A stretch of DNA of 64,000 nt, taken from Prionace glauca. Its lineage: Eukaryota; Chordata; Chondrichthyes; Carcharhiniformes; Carcharhinidae. The position numbers were made by a program, and so were the translations under genes. Shown here piece by piece: positions 33,096 through 43,572 of this stretch (position 1 is the first letter of the stretch; every line of letters begins with the position of its first letter). Where the stretch lies: positions 64,380,360 through 64,444,359 of the forward strand of contig CM075760.1 of assembly GCA_037974335.1 (NCBI GenBank). Reading direction: 5' to 3'. Under the pieces are notes generated by a model. The model was not told where the DNA came from and ran no database searches. It saw only the letters and a list, made by a program, of their open reading frames with translations.

Positions 33096-33214
33096 ACATT
33101 CTATGTGTATTTCATTTTAATCGTCGTTATCCAGTGACATCTTCAAATGTCTCTCCATCATATAAGGTTATTAACTATTTCTATGGAATTACGCTTTTTC
33201 TCTCTTTCTTACAG

Positions 33215-34089
33215 TTAATTTGATGGCGATTGTGGTCATCTCCCGAGGACAGTGTGGTCTCTCCAGATGTACCTCACGATAACTAGTCTTCATGGCAGTG
33301 ACTGATCTTCTGGTCATCATCACTGCTGTGATAATGAACCGTATTCCTGCAATTTATTTCCCAGGCAGTTTATTGTCTATTACTCCTGTCTGCAGTCTCA
33401 GCATTGTTCTAATATATTCAGCAAGGGACAGTTCTATATGATTAACAGTCGCTTTCACTTTTGATCGATTTGTAGCAATATGTTGTCAGAAACTTAAAAC
33501 AAAATATTGAACCCAGAAAACAGCAGCTGTTGTTATTGGAACGGTGTGCACGTTGACTGTTTTAATCAACATCCCTTGGTACTTTATGCATGAACCTATT
33601 TATGTAATTGGTAATATCCCCTGGTATTGCAAACAGAAGGATGCACGTTATTCTTCACCGTTATGGACAACATTTGATTGGTTCGACCGTATGATAATTC
33701 CCTGTCTCCCATTCTTTCTGATTCTTCTGCTTAATTTCCTCACTGTCTGACACATTCTAGTTGCAAGCAGATCGCGAAAAAGACTCCATATCCAACGTAC
33801 AGGAGAGAATAGGAATGACACAGAAATGGAGAGTAGGAGGAAATCAATAGTTTTACTATTTGCTATCTCGGGTAGTTTCATCATATTGTGGATGACGTAT
33901 GTTGTGGAGTTCTTTTGTCATCGATTTATAAAGAATTATAAAATAAATGGATTTAGTGACCCTAAGTTTATTTTTCAAGAAAGTGGAAACATGTTTCAGA
34001 TGTTAAGCTGCTGCACAAACACATTTATTTATGCAATAATGCAGAAGAAATTTACAGAACAATTGAAAAGTATGTTGACAATTCGCTGA
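33215..34089 (+). pseudogene. GPR139-like GPCR pseudogene, copy 2 (exon 2 only)
   Basis: An acceptor (CTTTCTTACAG) precedes a 291-codon exon with the full TM1-end to C-tail layout. Visible marks are VNLMAIVVISRGQCGLSR, MAVTDLLVIITAVI, FTFDRFVAIC, CLPFFLILLLNFLTV, SIVLLFAISGSFIILW and CCTNTFIYAI. Four in-frame stops interrupt it. They lie at 33280 (TAA, where relatives have Tyr), 33439 (TGA for Trp in SSVW), 33508 (TGA for Cys) and 33748 (TGA for Arg in VRHIL). No frameshift was found over 875 bases, so decay is by point changes only. No exon 1 was recognised upstream. It is closest in wording to copy 4. Confidence 0.9.
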
Positions 34090-34496
34090 GCTATAATCGG
34101 TAAATTGTTCAAATAATGAAAACAATATATATCATATCATTTCTACATTATGTATGCGACATTGAGTTGCTTTATACTTGGGGAATAAAGATTGCTCGCA
34201 CGATTTCTTTGTTTCAGATGTGTTTTTTGGCAAGTTTACATCTTCCTGTACCAGACACACAAACACAAATTCGAATTCACGAGCAGGAACATTCTTAAAA
34301 TAGAGTCACAAATATCCCAATTTATTGACAGAAAACCCTACACTGGTAGACACATATACATCACAGTGTGTTGACAGGTAACTCAATCAGAGCCAGAGCC
34401 ACAGAAATCCACTTCGTTGATGAACGATAGTCCTGCAGCAGATCGATTACTAGACCAATTTCATAACGATTGGCATTCCTATGTTACTAAGAATTA
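34090..34496. other. Spacer after GPCR copy 2
   Basis: AT-rich, with an AATAAAG near 34185 that may be the relic polyadenylation signal. Nothing else was recognised. Confidence 0.35.
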
Positions 34497-35448
34497 TAGA
34501 ACATAGAACATGGAACATTACAGCGCAGAACAGGCCCTTCGGCCCACGATGTTGCGCCGACCAGTTACAAAACAATGACCCACTAACCTAAACCAATCCC
34601 TTTTCGTCCATAAACCTATCCACGGATCTCTTAAGCGCCCTCAAACTAGGTGCATTTACAACTGCAGCAGGCAGGGCATTCCAATCCCTCACCACCCGCT
34701 GGGTAAAGAACCTACCCCTGACATCCGTCCTATAACTTAATTTAAAGCCATGCCCCCTCGTGCAAGATTTCTCCATCAGAGGAAAAAGGCTATTACTATC
34801 CACCCTATCTAAACCTCTAATCATCTTATATGTTTCAATAAGATCCCCTCTTAGCCGCCTTCTTTCCAGCGAAAACAACTCCAAATCCCTCAGCCTCTCC
34901 TCATAGGACCTCCCCTCCATACCAGGCAATATCCTGGTAAACCTCCTCTGCACCCTCTCCAAAGCCTCCACATTCTTCCTGTAATGTGGGGACCAGAACT
35001 GCACACAGTACTCCAAGTGCGGCCGCACCAGAGTTGTGTACAGTTGCAACATGACGCTGCGACTCCTAAATTCAATCCCCCTACCAATAAAAGCCAAGAC
35101 ACCGTATGCCTTCTTAACAACCTTATCTACTTGACTCCCAACTTTCAGGGATCTATGTACACATACACCTAGATCACTCTGCTCATCCACACTATTCAAA
35201 GTCCTCCCGTTAGCCCTATAGTCGACACATCTGTTATTCCTACCAAAGTGAATTACCTCACACTTCTCCACATTAAACTCCATCCGCCACCTCGCGGCCC
35301 AGCTCTGCAACCTGTCTAAGTCTTCCTGCAAACTATGACACCCTTCATCACTATCTACCATACCTCCGATTTTGGTGTCATCAACAAATTTACTAATCCA
35401 CTCAACTATACCCTCATCCAGATCATTAATAAAAATTACAAACAGCAA
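34497..35448 (-). mobile_element. CR1-clade LINE, 5'-truncated (subfamily 2)
   Basis: A 286-codon open frame on the minus strand starts within the RT (LFVIFINDLDE, then KFVDDTK in place of KFADDTK). It runs through LVRPHLEYCVQFWSPHYRKN, VQRRFTRIL and GDLIETYKMIRGLDR to the ORF2 end. The 3' end reads 'gggccgaagggcc...', then ATGTTCTATG repeats near 34497. This subfamily also occurs at 50317. The Ala-to-Val change in the FADD motif would probably impair catalysis, but the copy is truncated anyway. Confidence 0.92.
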
Positions 35449-36544
35449 TTATATCACAATTTACTGACAGATGACCTTCCGATAACCGAGGAAAGAAACA
35501 TTCCAACTTACTTCCAAGTAACCTTGTTGAACCAGAAAGAAAAACATTTAAATTTATGAACAGCTGAGCCTCCTGCCCACTGAACAAACATTGCAATGTG
35601 TAGATAGGTGATCTCCTTGCGTCATTCACCTAAATCTTCCACTTTAGGTTCAAGAAGACTTGTTTACCAATGAAACAATCAATGAAACAACTGATAGGTT
35701 GACTTGTTGTATCAGTGACGATCATAACCATATGTTGATTCGTGATCATCTGCACCAGTGACATAAACATGCAAATTTGCTCGACAGATCAAAATCATCA
35801 TCTTCGCAGTCATGCCCCAAACAGTTGTAAGTGTTAGTGGAAATCAGAAAAAAAAGAACGACAAATCGGCACCATAGTCTCAAAAAATATTTCCCGATTC
35901 TCAATGATGGGTGAACTCAGCGCATCAGCATCAAGTTGTATTTCTGAAGACTTTGTCGCCTTCTTAAGCCATTGGTGCTGAGCTGTTGATCCAACTCTGC
36001 AATATTCTGATATCATAGCTTGGTTATTTCCACTTCAAGCATATGTTACTAACACTCCGTTATTTTGATTATTTAAACATTTCACCTGAAATGTATGCAA
36101 ATTAACTAAATCAGTCACAAATAAATACATGTACAAACACTCCATTATCTTGTTTCACAGAATAACATTTAATACTTACTGAAATGTGTTTTGTTCATTG
36201 TATGGCAAATACATAATTTAATAATTATGCCATGGGTTTTGTTGTCAATCATTAATTGTACCTAACAACTAACAGAGAGCCAATTTCTCTGAAGGCTGTA
36301 TTCCAAATGATATAGTTGCACTGAGGATGGAACCTGGAAATAAGTTTCGGGATTTTTACCCAGAGTCACTGAACAAAAAGAACACACAGTTTCAAGTCAG
36401 CCTTGAAGGATGAATTTCCAGCAGCTTTGTCCCGATGTGTCATTTTACACTGACAGCCTGCAGATGGTGCTGTTCAGCTTCAGGCCTCTGATACAACCAT
36501 GGTTAATGTTAATTCCATTAAACATACAATCGTAAAAGATAATC
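35449..36544. other. AT-rich spacer without recognisable features
   Basis: No open frame of note and no repeat family was recognised on either strand. Confidence 0.4.
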
Positions 36545-37507
36545 ATAGAATCACTGTAGTCCAGATGCAGGCCCATACCTGCTCCAGCAACAATCCCATC
36601 AAGGCCCTATCTCTGTATTCCCATGTAGTTACTCTGTCAGTTCCCCAGACGTGAAGGAGCAATTCAGCAAAGCAAGTCAACTCAATCTACACATCTTTGG
36701 ACTGTGAGAGAAAACCCACGCAGATACATAAGAACATAAGAAATAGGAGCAGGAGTAGGCCATCTAGCCCTTCGAGCCTGCCCCGCCATTCAATAAGATC
36801 ATGGCTGATCTGTCGTGGCTCAGTTCCACCTTCCCGCCCTCTCCCCATAACCCTTAATCCCTTCTCTTATCAAAAACCCATCAACCCGTTTCTTAAAAAT
36901 ATTTAGCGAGGCAGCCTCCACCACTTCAACGGGCAGAGAATTTGAGTGAAGAAGTTCCTCCTCAACTCTGTTCTAAACCGCCTCCCCTTTATCTTGAGGC
37001 TGTGCCCCCTAGTCCTACTGTCTTTTTTGAGCGGGAAGAGTCTCTTCATCTCTATCCTATCCATCCCATTCATCATCTTATACGTCTCAATGAGATCTCC
37101 CCTCATTCTTCTAAACTCTAACGAGTACAAGCCTAGTTTATTCAGCCTCTCCTCATAGCTCAATCCCCTCAACTCTGGTATCAGCCTAGTAAACCTCCTC
37201 TGCACTCCCTCCAGGGCCAAAATATCCTTGCGCAGGTGCGGCGCCCAAAACTGCACACAGTACTCCAGCTGCGGCCTCACCAATGCCCTATAAAGCTGCA
37301 GCAAGACCTCCCTACTTTTATATTCAATCCCCCACGCTATGAAGGCCAGCATCCCATTCGCCTTCCTGACCACCTGCTGCACCTGCAAGCTGGGTTTTTG
37401 CGACGGGGAAGATATGCAAACTTCAGACAGATAGCTCCCCGAGACCGAAATTGAACACGGGTCCCTTGTGCTGTAAGGCAGCAGTGCTGACCTCTGTGCC
37501 GCCATGT
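36545..37507 (-). mobile_element. tRNA-derived SINE, split by a CR1 fragment
   Basis: Minus orientation: the 3' part of the SINE lies at 36545-36726 ('catagaatcactgtagtcc...ctttggactgtgagagaaaacccacgcag'). After the CR1 insertion the head lies at 37405-37507 ('ggggaagatatgcaaac...gcagcagtgctgacctctgtgccgcca'). The two halves join in register with the consensus between 'cgcaga' and 'ggggaa'. Confidence 0.88.
36727..37404 (-). mobile_element. CR1-clade LINE fragment inserted in SINE (subfamily 1)
   Basis: Same subfamily as 8034-9125. The ORF2 C-terminal motifs (SQKPSLQVQQVVRKANGMLAF, LYRALVRPQLEYC, RGDLIETYKMM) read on the minus strand, with a short deletion near the C-terminus at about 36943. 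It is 5'-truncated at the SQKPS region and ends in the CR1 3' repeat CTTATGTTCTTATG. Identity to the 8034 copy is high by eye, which points to modest age. Confidence 0.92.
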
Positions 37508-38845
37508 CGGCCGAAATTATGAGGAGATAGATTTTCTCCTATTGTATTGATCATTGTCTGAACGTTTTCTTCTTTGGCGCAAATGATCAGCTCAGCGCAC
37601 AATATGGTTCCCGACTTTTGTATATGGACACGCATTGTTTCAGTATGTGACCATGCATTCCAACCAAATGAGCTATCTCTCTACTCTGAACATTCTAAAG
37701 CCAATTCCCTAAGTTGCATCCACCCAATTGCTGCAGCAACCCGTTTTATAAAGACAGTCATATGATTTCCGTTGTTATGAATGCACACAGAACTTCTGAA
37801 GTATTGTAGATATTCAATGTAACTGTTTATGACATTTGCAAAATAAGTCAATGAATGGTAGGCAATCCAGTTAATTATGTAATTGCCTTGCATTATTAAT
37901 TAACTTTGTTTTCCTCAGAAGGTAACTGCACTCCACGCGGCCTTTATTTTTGCATATTCACATTTGTTTCCTGCATTGATGAAAACAAGTGAACTTAAAG
38001 ACTTAGCCCCAGGATTTTAATGGTAATAATAGGTGATGCAGTGAGTTAAGCACATGAAGTGTGTCCTCAAATATATGCCTAGATAACCAAAGATACGTGT
38101 TGATAATAATGAACATAACCATTAAGTTATGACAAAAGAATGCCACTATACATATATGATATTTCAACTAAAAAAAACCTATTCGTCCAAGCATGAAAAC
38201 CTGATCCAGTGAAGCCATGAGAATTGTTGCGAGACAAGATGCAGTTATGCATCTTTTCGTTTCATATTCTAACAAAGTGGGAACGGTTAGAATAAAGTTT
38301 TGACCTGGAATTGAGATTCCAGTGAGTTTCATCGAAAATTCGTATTGCGTTACCAACGTCATGCTTGCGAAATGATTGTCCAAATTCATTTGAAGCAATC
38401 CGGAGCCTACATACAATCCAAGGATCTTCTAGGTCTCTTTCATCAATCTATGAGAAATAATATATTCTGTAGAGGCTCCAGACAAATTCGAAAATTACAA
38501 TGTGTTTATTGTTCCTTTTCCGTCAAGTATCTTGCTAAAATATGTCAGTAAACTACAGTATGTGAATTAGTGTACAGTTCAAGAGTATCGTAGTGGAAAG
38601 GCATAGTGTTGGAAAAAATGTGAAGGATCTGTACAGAAGGAGAAATAGAAATTTTCAGCAAAATATGTCAGTTAAAGGTAAGGTCTTGCTTATCTCACTG
38701 AACACTTTTGAACATGAGACAAACGAAATCCATAGAAAAAGACGTGATGCAGTAAGATTCAGAGAGGATCATTTTCTTGGTAGGAGAATCAAGAACCAAG
38801 AGGCTGTCTCAGAAAATGGTCCACATTCTGTAGCATTGAAATCAG
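37508..38845. other. Spacer without recognisable features
   Basis: AT-rich sequence. A 119-codon plus-strand open frame starting at 38593 runs into the LINE relic at 38850 and shows no domain of its own. Confidence 0.4.
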
Positions 38846-38849
38846 TGAA

Positions 38850-39055
38850 CATTTCTTCACTAAAACAGTGGCTAACGTGTGGAAATCGCGGTCAAAGAGG
38901 TTGTGGAGGCCAAGTGGCTGAGTTAAATCAACAATGCATAAAAATGCCTTAGGTTTTGATGGCATCAATGGTATAAAGAGAAAGAGGGAATATGGCATTG
39001 AGATAGATAAGCATCTACAATGACATTGAATGGTGGAATAGGAGTAATGTGACAA
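38850..39055 (+). mobile_element. Old LINE 3' remnant
   Basis: A 'tttcttcactaaaacagtggctaacgtgtgg' to 'aggttgtggaggccaagtgg' phrase, then 'atggcattgagatagata', follows the order of CR1-like 3' ends. Heavily decayed. Confidence 0.45.
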
Positions 39056-39109
39056 ATAGCTAGTTACTTTGGTTCTATTAATGTGAATTCAATGGGCTCA
39101 CTCTCTCAG

Positions 39110-39330
39110 CAAACGTCACCACCCTCATCCCATGGATCGAATGATCATTCACTCTACTACACTCTATTTACTAAATGTGGAGATCAACACTGCACATTGT
39201 ATACCAGGTGCAGTCTTGCAGAAACCCAGCACAATCACAGACTTACTTATGTATTCCTTTAATCCAATAATTTTGCAGTAAGTACAAACAGGCTGTTTGC
39301 TTTCCTAATTGCTTAGTGAAGCTGCGAACT
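39110..39330 (-). mobile_element. Old CR1-like remnant
   Basis: Minus-strand likeness to the LINE segment corresponding to 'LEYCVQFW...LYRALV' ('aacactgcacattgtataccaggtgcagtc', 'ggctgtttgctttcctaattgc'). Low identity. Confidence 0.4.
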
Positions 39331-39731
39331 TGTAGATTTCCTTGGAACAGAAAATAAGTCTCTAGTTGTCATTTTCATTCCGAATTTGAAACCATTTAAA
39401 ATATTCTGTTTTTCTATTCCAATATCAACATTCAATTCCACCCCACCCCCCTCCACTGCCCCCCCCCCCCCCCCCCCACCACCACCATTTTGGAGACAAT
39501 TTTCACCAAGAAATTTGAAGAGATTTTTCCACTGAATAATTTGCTGTTGGACTTGAGACAAAGTTATGTATTGTGTATACGATTGCTTGATCATTCCTAA
39601 ACCTACTGGATGTTTCTAGATTCTTTGCTTGGTCTGCTGCGAACTGTTTTAGAACATAGAACATTACAGCACAAACAGGCCCTTCGGCCCTCGAGTTGCA
39701 CCGATCGCATCAACCCCACCAATCTATAGAC

Positions 39732-42617
39732 CTATCTATAACCCCCAATCCCATTAAACCCCATATACTCATCCAGAAGTCTTTTAAAAGACCCCAGCGA
39801 GTTCGCCTCCACCACCGACGACGGCAGCCGATTCCAATCACTCACTACCCTCTGAGTGAAAAACTTACCCCTAACATCACCTCTGTACTTCCCTCCCCGC
39901 ACCTTAAATCTGTGTCCTCTCGTAGCGACCATTTCAACCCGGGGAAATAGCCTCTGAGAGTCCACCCTATCTATTCCTCTCAACATTTTATAAACTTCTA
40001 TCAGGTCGCCTCTCAACCTTTGCCTCTCCAGGGAAAAGAGTCCCAGCTCCCTCAACCTATCTTCATAAGGCATGCCTCCCAGTCCAGGCAACATCCTTGT
40101 AAATCTCCTCTGCACCCTTTCAATAGCTTCTACGTCTTTCCTATAGTGAGGCGACCAGAACTGCGCACAGTACTCCAAATGAGGCCTGACGAGGGTCCTG
40201 TAAAGTTGCAGCATTACCTCCCGACTCCTAAACTCAATCCCTCGATTAATGAAGGCCAGTACACCATACGCCTTCTTGACCACCTCCTCCACCTGCGAGG
40301 CCGATTTAAGAGTCCTGTGAACCCGGACCCCGAGATCCTTCTGCTCTTCAACTCTACTAAGACCCCTGCCCTTAATAGTGTACTCGTTCATCCCGTTGGT
40401 TCTGCCGAAATGGACTACTACACATTTATCCGCGTTGAAGTCCATCTGCCACTTCTCCGCCCATTCCTGCATCCTATCTATGTCCTGCTGCAACTTTTGA
40501 CATCCTTCCAGACCATCCACAACACCGCCGACCTTCGTGTCATCAGCGAACTTGCTAACCCATCCCTCCACTTCCTCATCCAGGTCATTTATGAAAATGA
40601 CAAACAACAAGGGTCCCAGGACAGATCCCTGGGGCACCCCACTGGTGACTGACCTCCATTCCGAAAAAGACCCATCCACAACCACTCTCTGCCTTCTGCA
40701 GGCAAGCCAGTTCTGGATCCACAAGGCCAAAGGCCCTTGGATCCCATGCCCTCTCACCTTCTCAAGAAGTCTTGCATGGGGGACCTTATCAAAAGCCTTG
40801 CTGAAGTCCATGTACACTACGTCCACGGCACTTCCTTCGTCAATGTGTTCAGTCACATTATCGAAGAACTCAACTAGGCTCGTAAGGCACGACCTGCCCT
40901 TGACAAATCCATGCTGACTATTCCTGATCATGTCAAACCTCTCCAAATGGTCGTAAATCTTGTCCCTCAGAAGCCTCTCCATCAGCTTACCAACCACTGA
41001 GGTCAGACTCACCGGGCGGTAATTTCCCGGGCTATCTCTGTTCCCTTTCTTGAAAATAGGGACTACATCCGCAATCCTCCAATCTTCCGGAACCTCTCCC
41101 GTCTCCATTGACGACGCAAAGATCATCGCCAAGGGCTCTGCAATCACTTCCCTGGCCTCCCACAGTATCCTGGGGTACATCCCATCTGGTCCCGGCGACT
41201 TATCTACCTTGATAGAATTCAAAAGTTCTAACACATCCTCCTCTTTAATGTCCACGTACTCAATCTTTTCCACCTGCTGCAAGTCCATAGCAAGATCTCC
41301 CAAATCAGCTTCCACTGTGAATACTGATGCAAAGTACTCATTAAGCACCTCCGCCATTTCTTCTGGTTCTACACAGACCTTTCCCCCTTCATCTTTTATA
41401 GGTCCTATCCTTTCCCTTCTCACCCTTTTACCTTTCACATACTTATAGAAGGCCTTGGGATTTTCTTTAATCTTACCCGCCAAGGTCTTCTCATGACCCC
41501 TTCTGGCTCTCCTAATTTCCCTTTTAACCTCCTTTCTACAGTCCTTATATTCTTCAAGATCCTTAACCTCTCCTAGTTCCCTGAACCTTTTGTATACCTT
41601 CCTTTTCCTCCTGACTAGGTTCAACACAGCCTTCGTGCACCACGGTTCCCGCGACCTACCAAAACCCCCTTGCCTTATCGGAACATTGTCATGCAGAGCG
41701 CTAGACAAACATTCCTTGAATATCCGCCACCTTCCTTCGGTACTCTTCCCTAAGAATGCCTCCTTCCAGTTTATTTGTCCAAGTAACTTCCTGACTTCTT
41801 CGTATCTCCCCTTACTCCAGACAAACACCTTCCTAGCCTGTCTGATCCTATCTCGTTCCAATGCAATTGTGAAGGAGATAGAATTATGATCTCCATTCCC
41901 AAGATGCTCTCCTACCGAGAGATCCATCACCTGCCCTGGTTCATTCGCCAGTACCAGGTCAAGTACAGCCTCTCCCCTCGTAGGCTTGTCCACATACTGT
42001 GTCAGGAAACCTTCCTGAACACACCTAACAAACTCCTCTCCAGCCGAACCCCTTACTCTAGGGATATTCCAGTCGATGTTTGGGAAATTGAAGTCTCCCA
42101 TCACGACCACTCTGTTTTTAATACATTTCTCCAGAATCTGGTTCCCTATCTGCACTTCAACTTCCCTGTCACTATTGGGCGGCCTATAGAATACACCCAG
42201 CAAAGTTTTCGACCCTATGCTGTTCGTAACTTCCACCCACAGAGACTCTGTAGAAAGTCCCTCCACGGCATCCTCTTCCTCTGCAGCCATGACACTGTCC
42301 CTTATTAACAGTGCCACTCCACCACCTCTTCCGCCAGCCTCCCTGTCCTTCCTGAAACATCTGAAACCTGGCACCTGAAGTACCCAGTCCTGTCCCTGAG
42401 ACATCCAAGTCTCCGTAATGGCCACTACATCACATTCCCAAGCAGCTATCCACGCCCTAAGCTCATCTACCTTATTTACTATACTCCTTGCATTAAAATA
42501 TACACACTTCAGCCCCTCAGTCTGGGCATTTCCCTTCTCCACCTCCTGTCTAACCTCCCTCCCATGTTTCCTGCGGTCCTCCCCTACCTTTAAAGTATTA
42601 AAGCACGTGCATTTCAA
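39732..42617 (-). CDS. CR1 ORF2: endonuclease-reverse transcriptase (961 codons open)
   Basis: Open without interruption from KCTCFNT to YMGFNGIGGYR. The N-terminal apurinic-type endonuclease shows NARSIVNKVDEL, TETW, FYRPPN, GDFNFPNIDW and GDHNSISF in order. The reverse transcriptase shows NYRPVSLTSVVGKLMERL, QHGFVKGRSCLTSLV, YMDFSKAFDKVPH, SGVPQGSVLGPLLF and KFADDTK (catalytic Asp pair). The C-terminal part includes LVRPHLEYCAQFWSPHYRKD and LFSLERQRLRGDLIEVYKM. In the element ORF2 nicks target DNA and copies the RNA there. The first 270 or so codons are also present in the duplicated segment upstream. The natural start probably lies in that upstream copy near 43549. Confidence 0.93.
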   Translation of the reverse strand: MKCTCFNTLKVGEDRRKHGREVRQEVEKGNAQTEGLKCVYFNARSIVNKVDELRAWIAAWECDVVAITETWMSQGQDWVLQVPGFRCFRKDREAGGRGGGVALLIRDSVMAAEEEDAVEGLSTESLWVEVTNSIGSKTLLGVFYRPPNSDREVEVQIGNQILEKCIKNRVVVMGDFNFPNIDWNIPRVRGSAGEEFVRCVQEGFLTQYVDKPTRGEAVLDLVLANEPGQVMDLSVGEHLGNGDHNSISFTIALERDRIRQARKVFVWSKGRYEEVRKLLGQINWKEAFLGKSTEGRWRIFKECLSSALHDNVPIRQGGFGRSREPWCTKAVLNLVRRKRKVYKRFRELGEVKDLEEYKDCRKEVKREIRRARRGHEKTLAGKIKENPKAFYKYVKGKRVRRERIGPIKDEGGKVCVEPEEMAEVLNEYFASVFTVEADLGDLAMDLQQVEKIEYVDIKEEDVLELLNSIKVDKSPGPDGMYPRILWEAREVIAEPLAMIFASSMETGEVPEDWRIADVVPIFKKGNRDSPGNYRPVSLTSVVGKLMERLLRDKIYDHLERFDMIRNSQHGFVKGRSCLTSLVEFFDNVTEHIDEGSAVDVVYMDFSKAFDKVPHARLLEKVRGHGIQGPLALWIQNWLACRRQRVVVDGSFSEWRSVTSGVPQGSVLGPLLFVIFINDLDEEVEGWVSKFADDTKVGGVVDGLEGCQKLQQDIDRMQEWAEKWQMDFNADKCVVVHFGRTNGMNEYTIKGRGLSRVEEQKDLGVRVHRTLKSASQVEEVVKKAYGVLAFINRGIEFRSREVMLQLYRTLVRPHLEYCAQFWSPHYRKDVEAIERVQRRFTRMLPGLGGMPYEDRLRELGLFSLERQRLRGDLIEVYKMLRGIDRVDSQRLFPRVEMVATRGHRFKVRGGKYRGDVRGKFFTQRVVSDWNRLPSSVVEANSLGSFKRLLDEYMGFNGIGGYR

Positions 42618-43511
42618 ACCCTGCTCCGCCCCACCCCCACTACGCCGTGCCTTGCATTCCCCTTACTCCAGACAAACACCTTCCTAGCCTGTCTGATCCT
42701 ATCTCGTTCCAATGCAATTGTGAAGGAGATAGAATTATGATCACCATTCCCAAGATGCTCTCCTACCGAGAGATTCATCACCTGCCCTGGTTCATTCGCC
42801 AGTACCAGGTCAAGTACTGCCTCACCCCTCGTAGGCTTGTCCACATACTGTGTCAGGAAACCTTCCTGAACACACCTAACAAACTCCTCTCCAGCCGAAC
42901 CCCTTACTCTAGGGATATTCCAGTCGATGTTTGGGAAATTGAAGTCTCCCATCACGACCACTCTGTTTTTAATACATTTCTCCAGAATCTGGTTCCCTAT
43001 CTGCACTTCAACTTCCCTGTCACTATTGGGCGGCCTATAGAATACACCCAGCAAAGTTTTCGACCCTATGCTGTTCGTAACTTCCACCCACAGAGACTCT
43101 GTAGAAAGTCCCTCCACGGCATCCTCTTTCTCTGCAGCCATGACACTGTCCCTTATTAACAGTGCCACTCCACCACCTCTTCCGCCAGCCTCCCTGTCCT
43201 TCCTGAAACATCTGAAACCTGGCACCTGAAGTACCCAGTCCTGTCCCTGAGACATCCAAGTCTCCGTAATGGCCACCACATCACATTCCCAAGCAGCTAT
43301 CCACCCCCTAAGCTCATCTACCTTATTTACTATACTCCTTGCATTAAAATATACACACTTCAGCCCCTCAGTCTGGGCATTTCCCTTCTCCACCTCCTGT
43401 CTAACCTCCCTCCCATGTTTCCTGCGGTCCTCCCCTACCTTTAAAGTATTAAAGCACATGCATTTCAAACCCTGCTCCGCCCCACCCCCACTACGCCGTG
43501 CCTTGCATTCC
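41810..43511 (-). repeat. 851-bp tandem duplication inside the CR1
   Basis: 41810-42660 and 42661-43511 are direct copies with a period of exactly 851 bases. The junction lies in a C-rich run ('attcccc' against 'ctcccctt'), so micro-homology of about four to five bases may have mediated it. Confidence 0.95.
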
Positions 43512-43549
43512 CCATCTATGCCCCCCTCCCTTTCACCCCCTCTACTCAA
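42614..43549 (-). pseudogene. CR1 ORF2, upstream duplicate of the 5' part
   Basis: A 311-codon frame holds the ORF2 start and most of the endonuclease, ending at ARKVFVWSKG. It then crosses the duplication junction into another frame (GNARHGVVGV...) and stops. The second copy of the same stretch opens the 961-codon frame. About nine base differences in 851 were counted by eye between the two copies (for example AEKEDA against AEEEDA). That is about 1%, so the duplication is either recent or was kept similar by conversion. Confidence 0.9.
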
Positions 43550-43572
43550 TATCCCACCCCCCCCCCCCCAAA

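Noticed and set aside
38593-38952. 119-codon frame, basic and Cys-containing at its end
   Set aside because: Its 3' part is a decayed LINE 3' end and the rest has no recognisable motif.
40020-42308. Several plus-strand frames of 99-210 codons
   Set aside because: All are shadows of the CR1 ORF2 on the minus strand.
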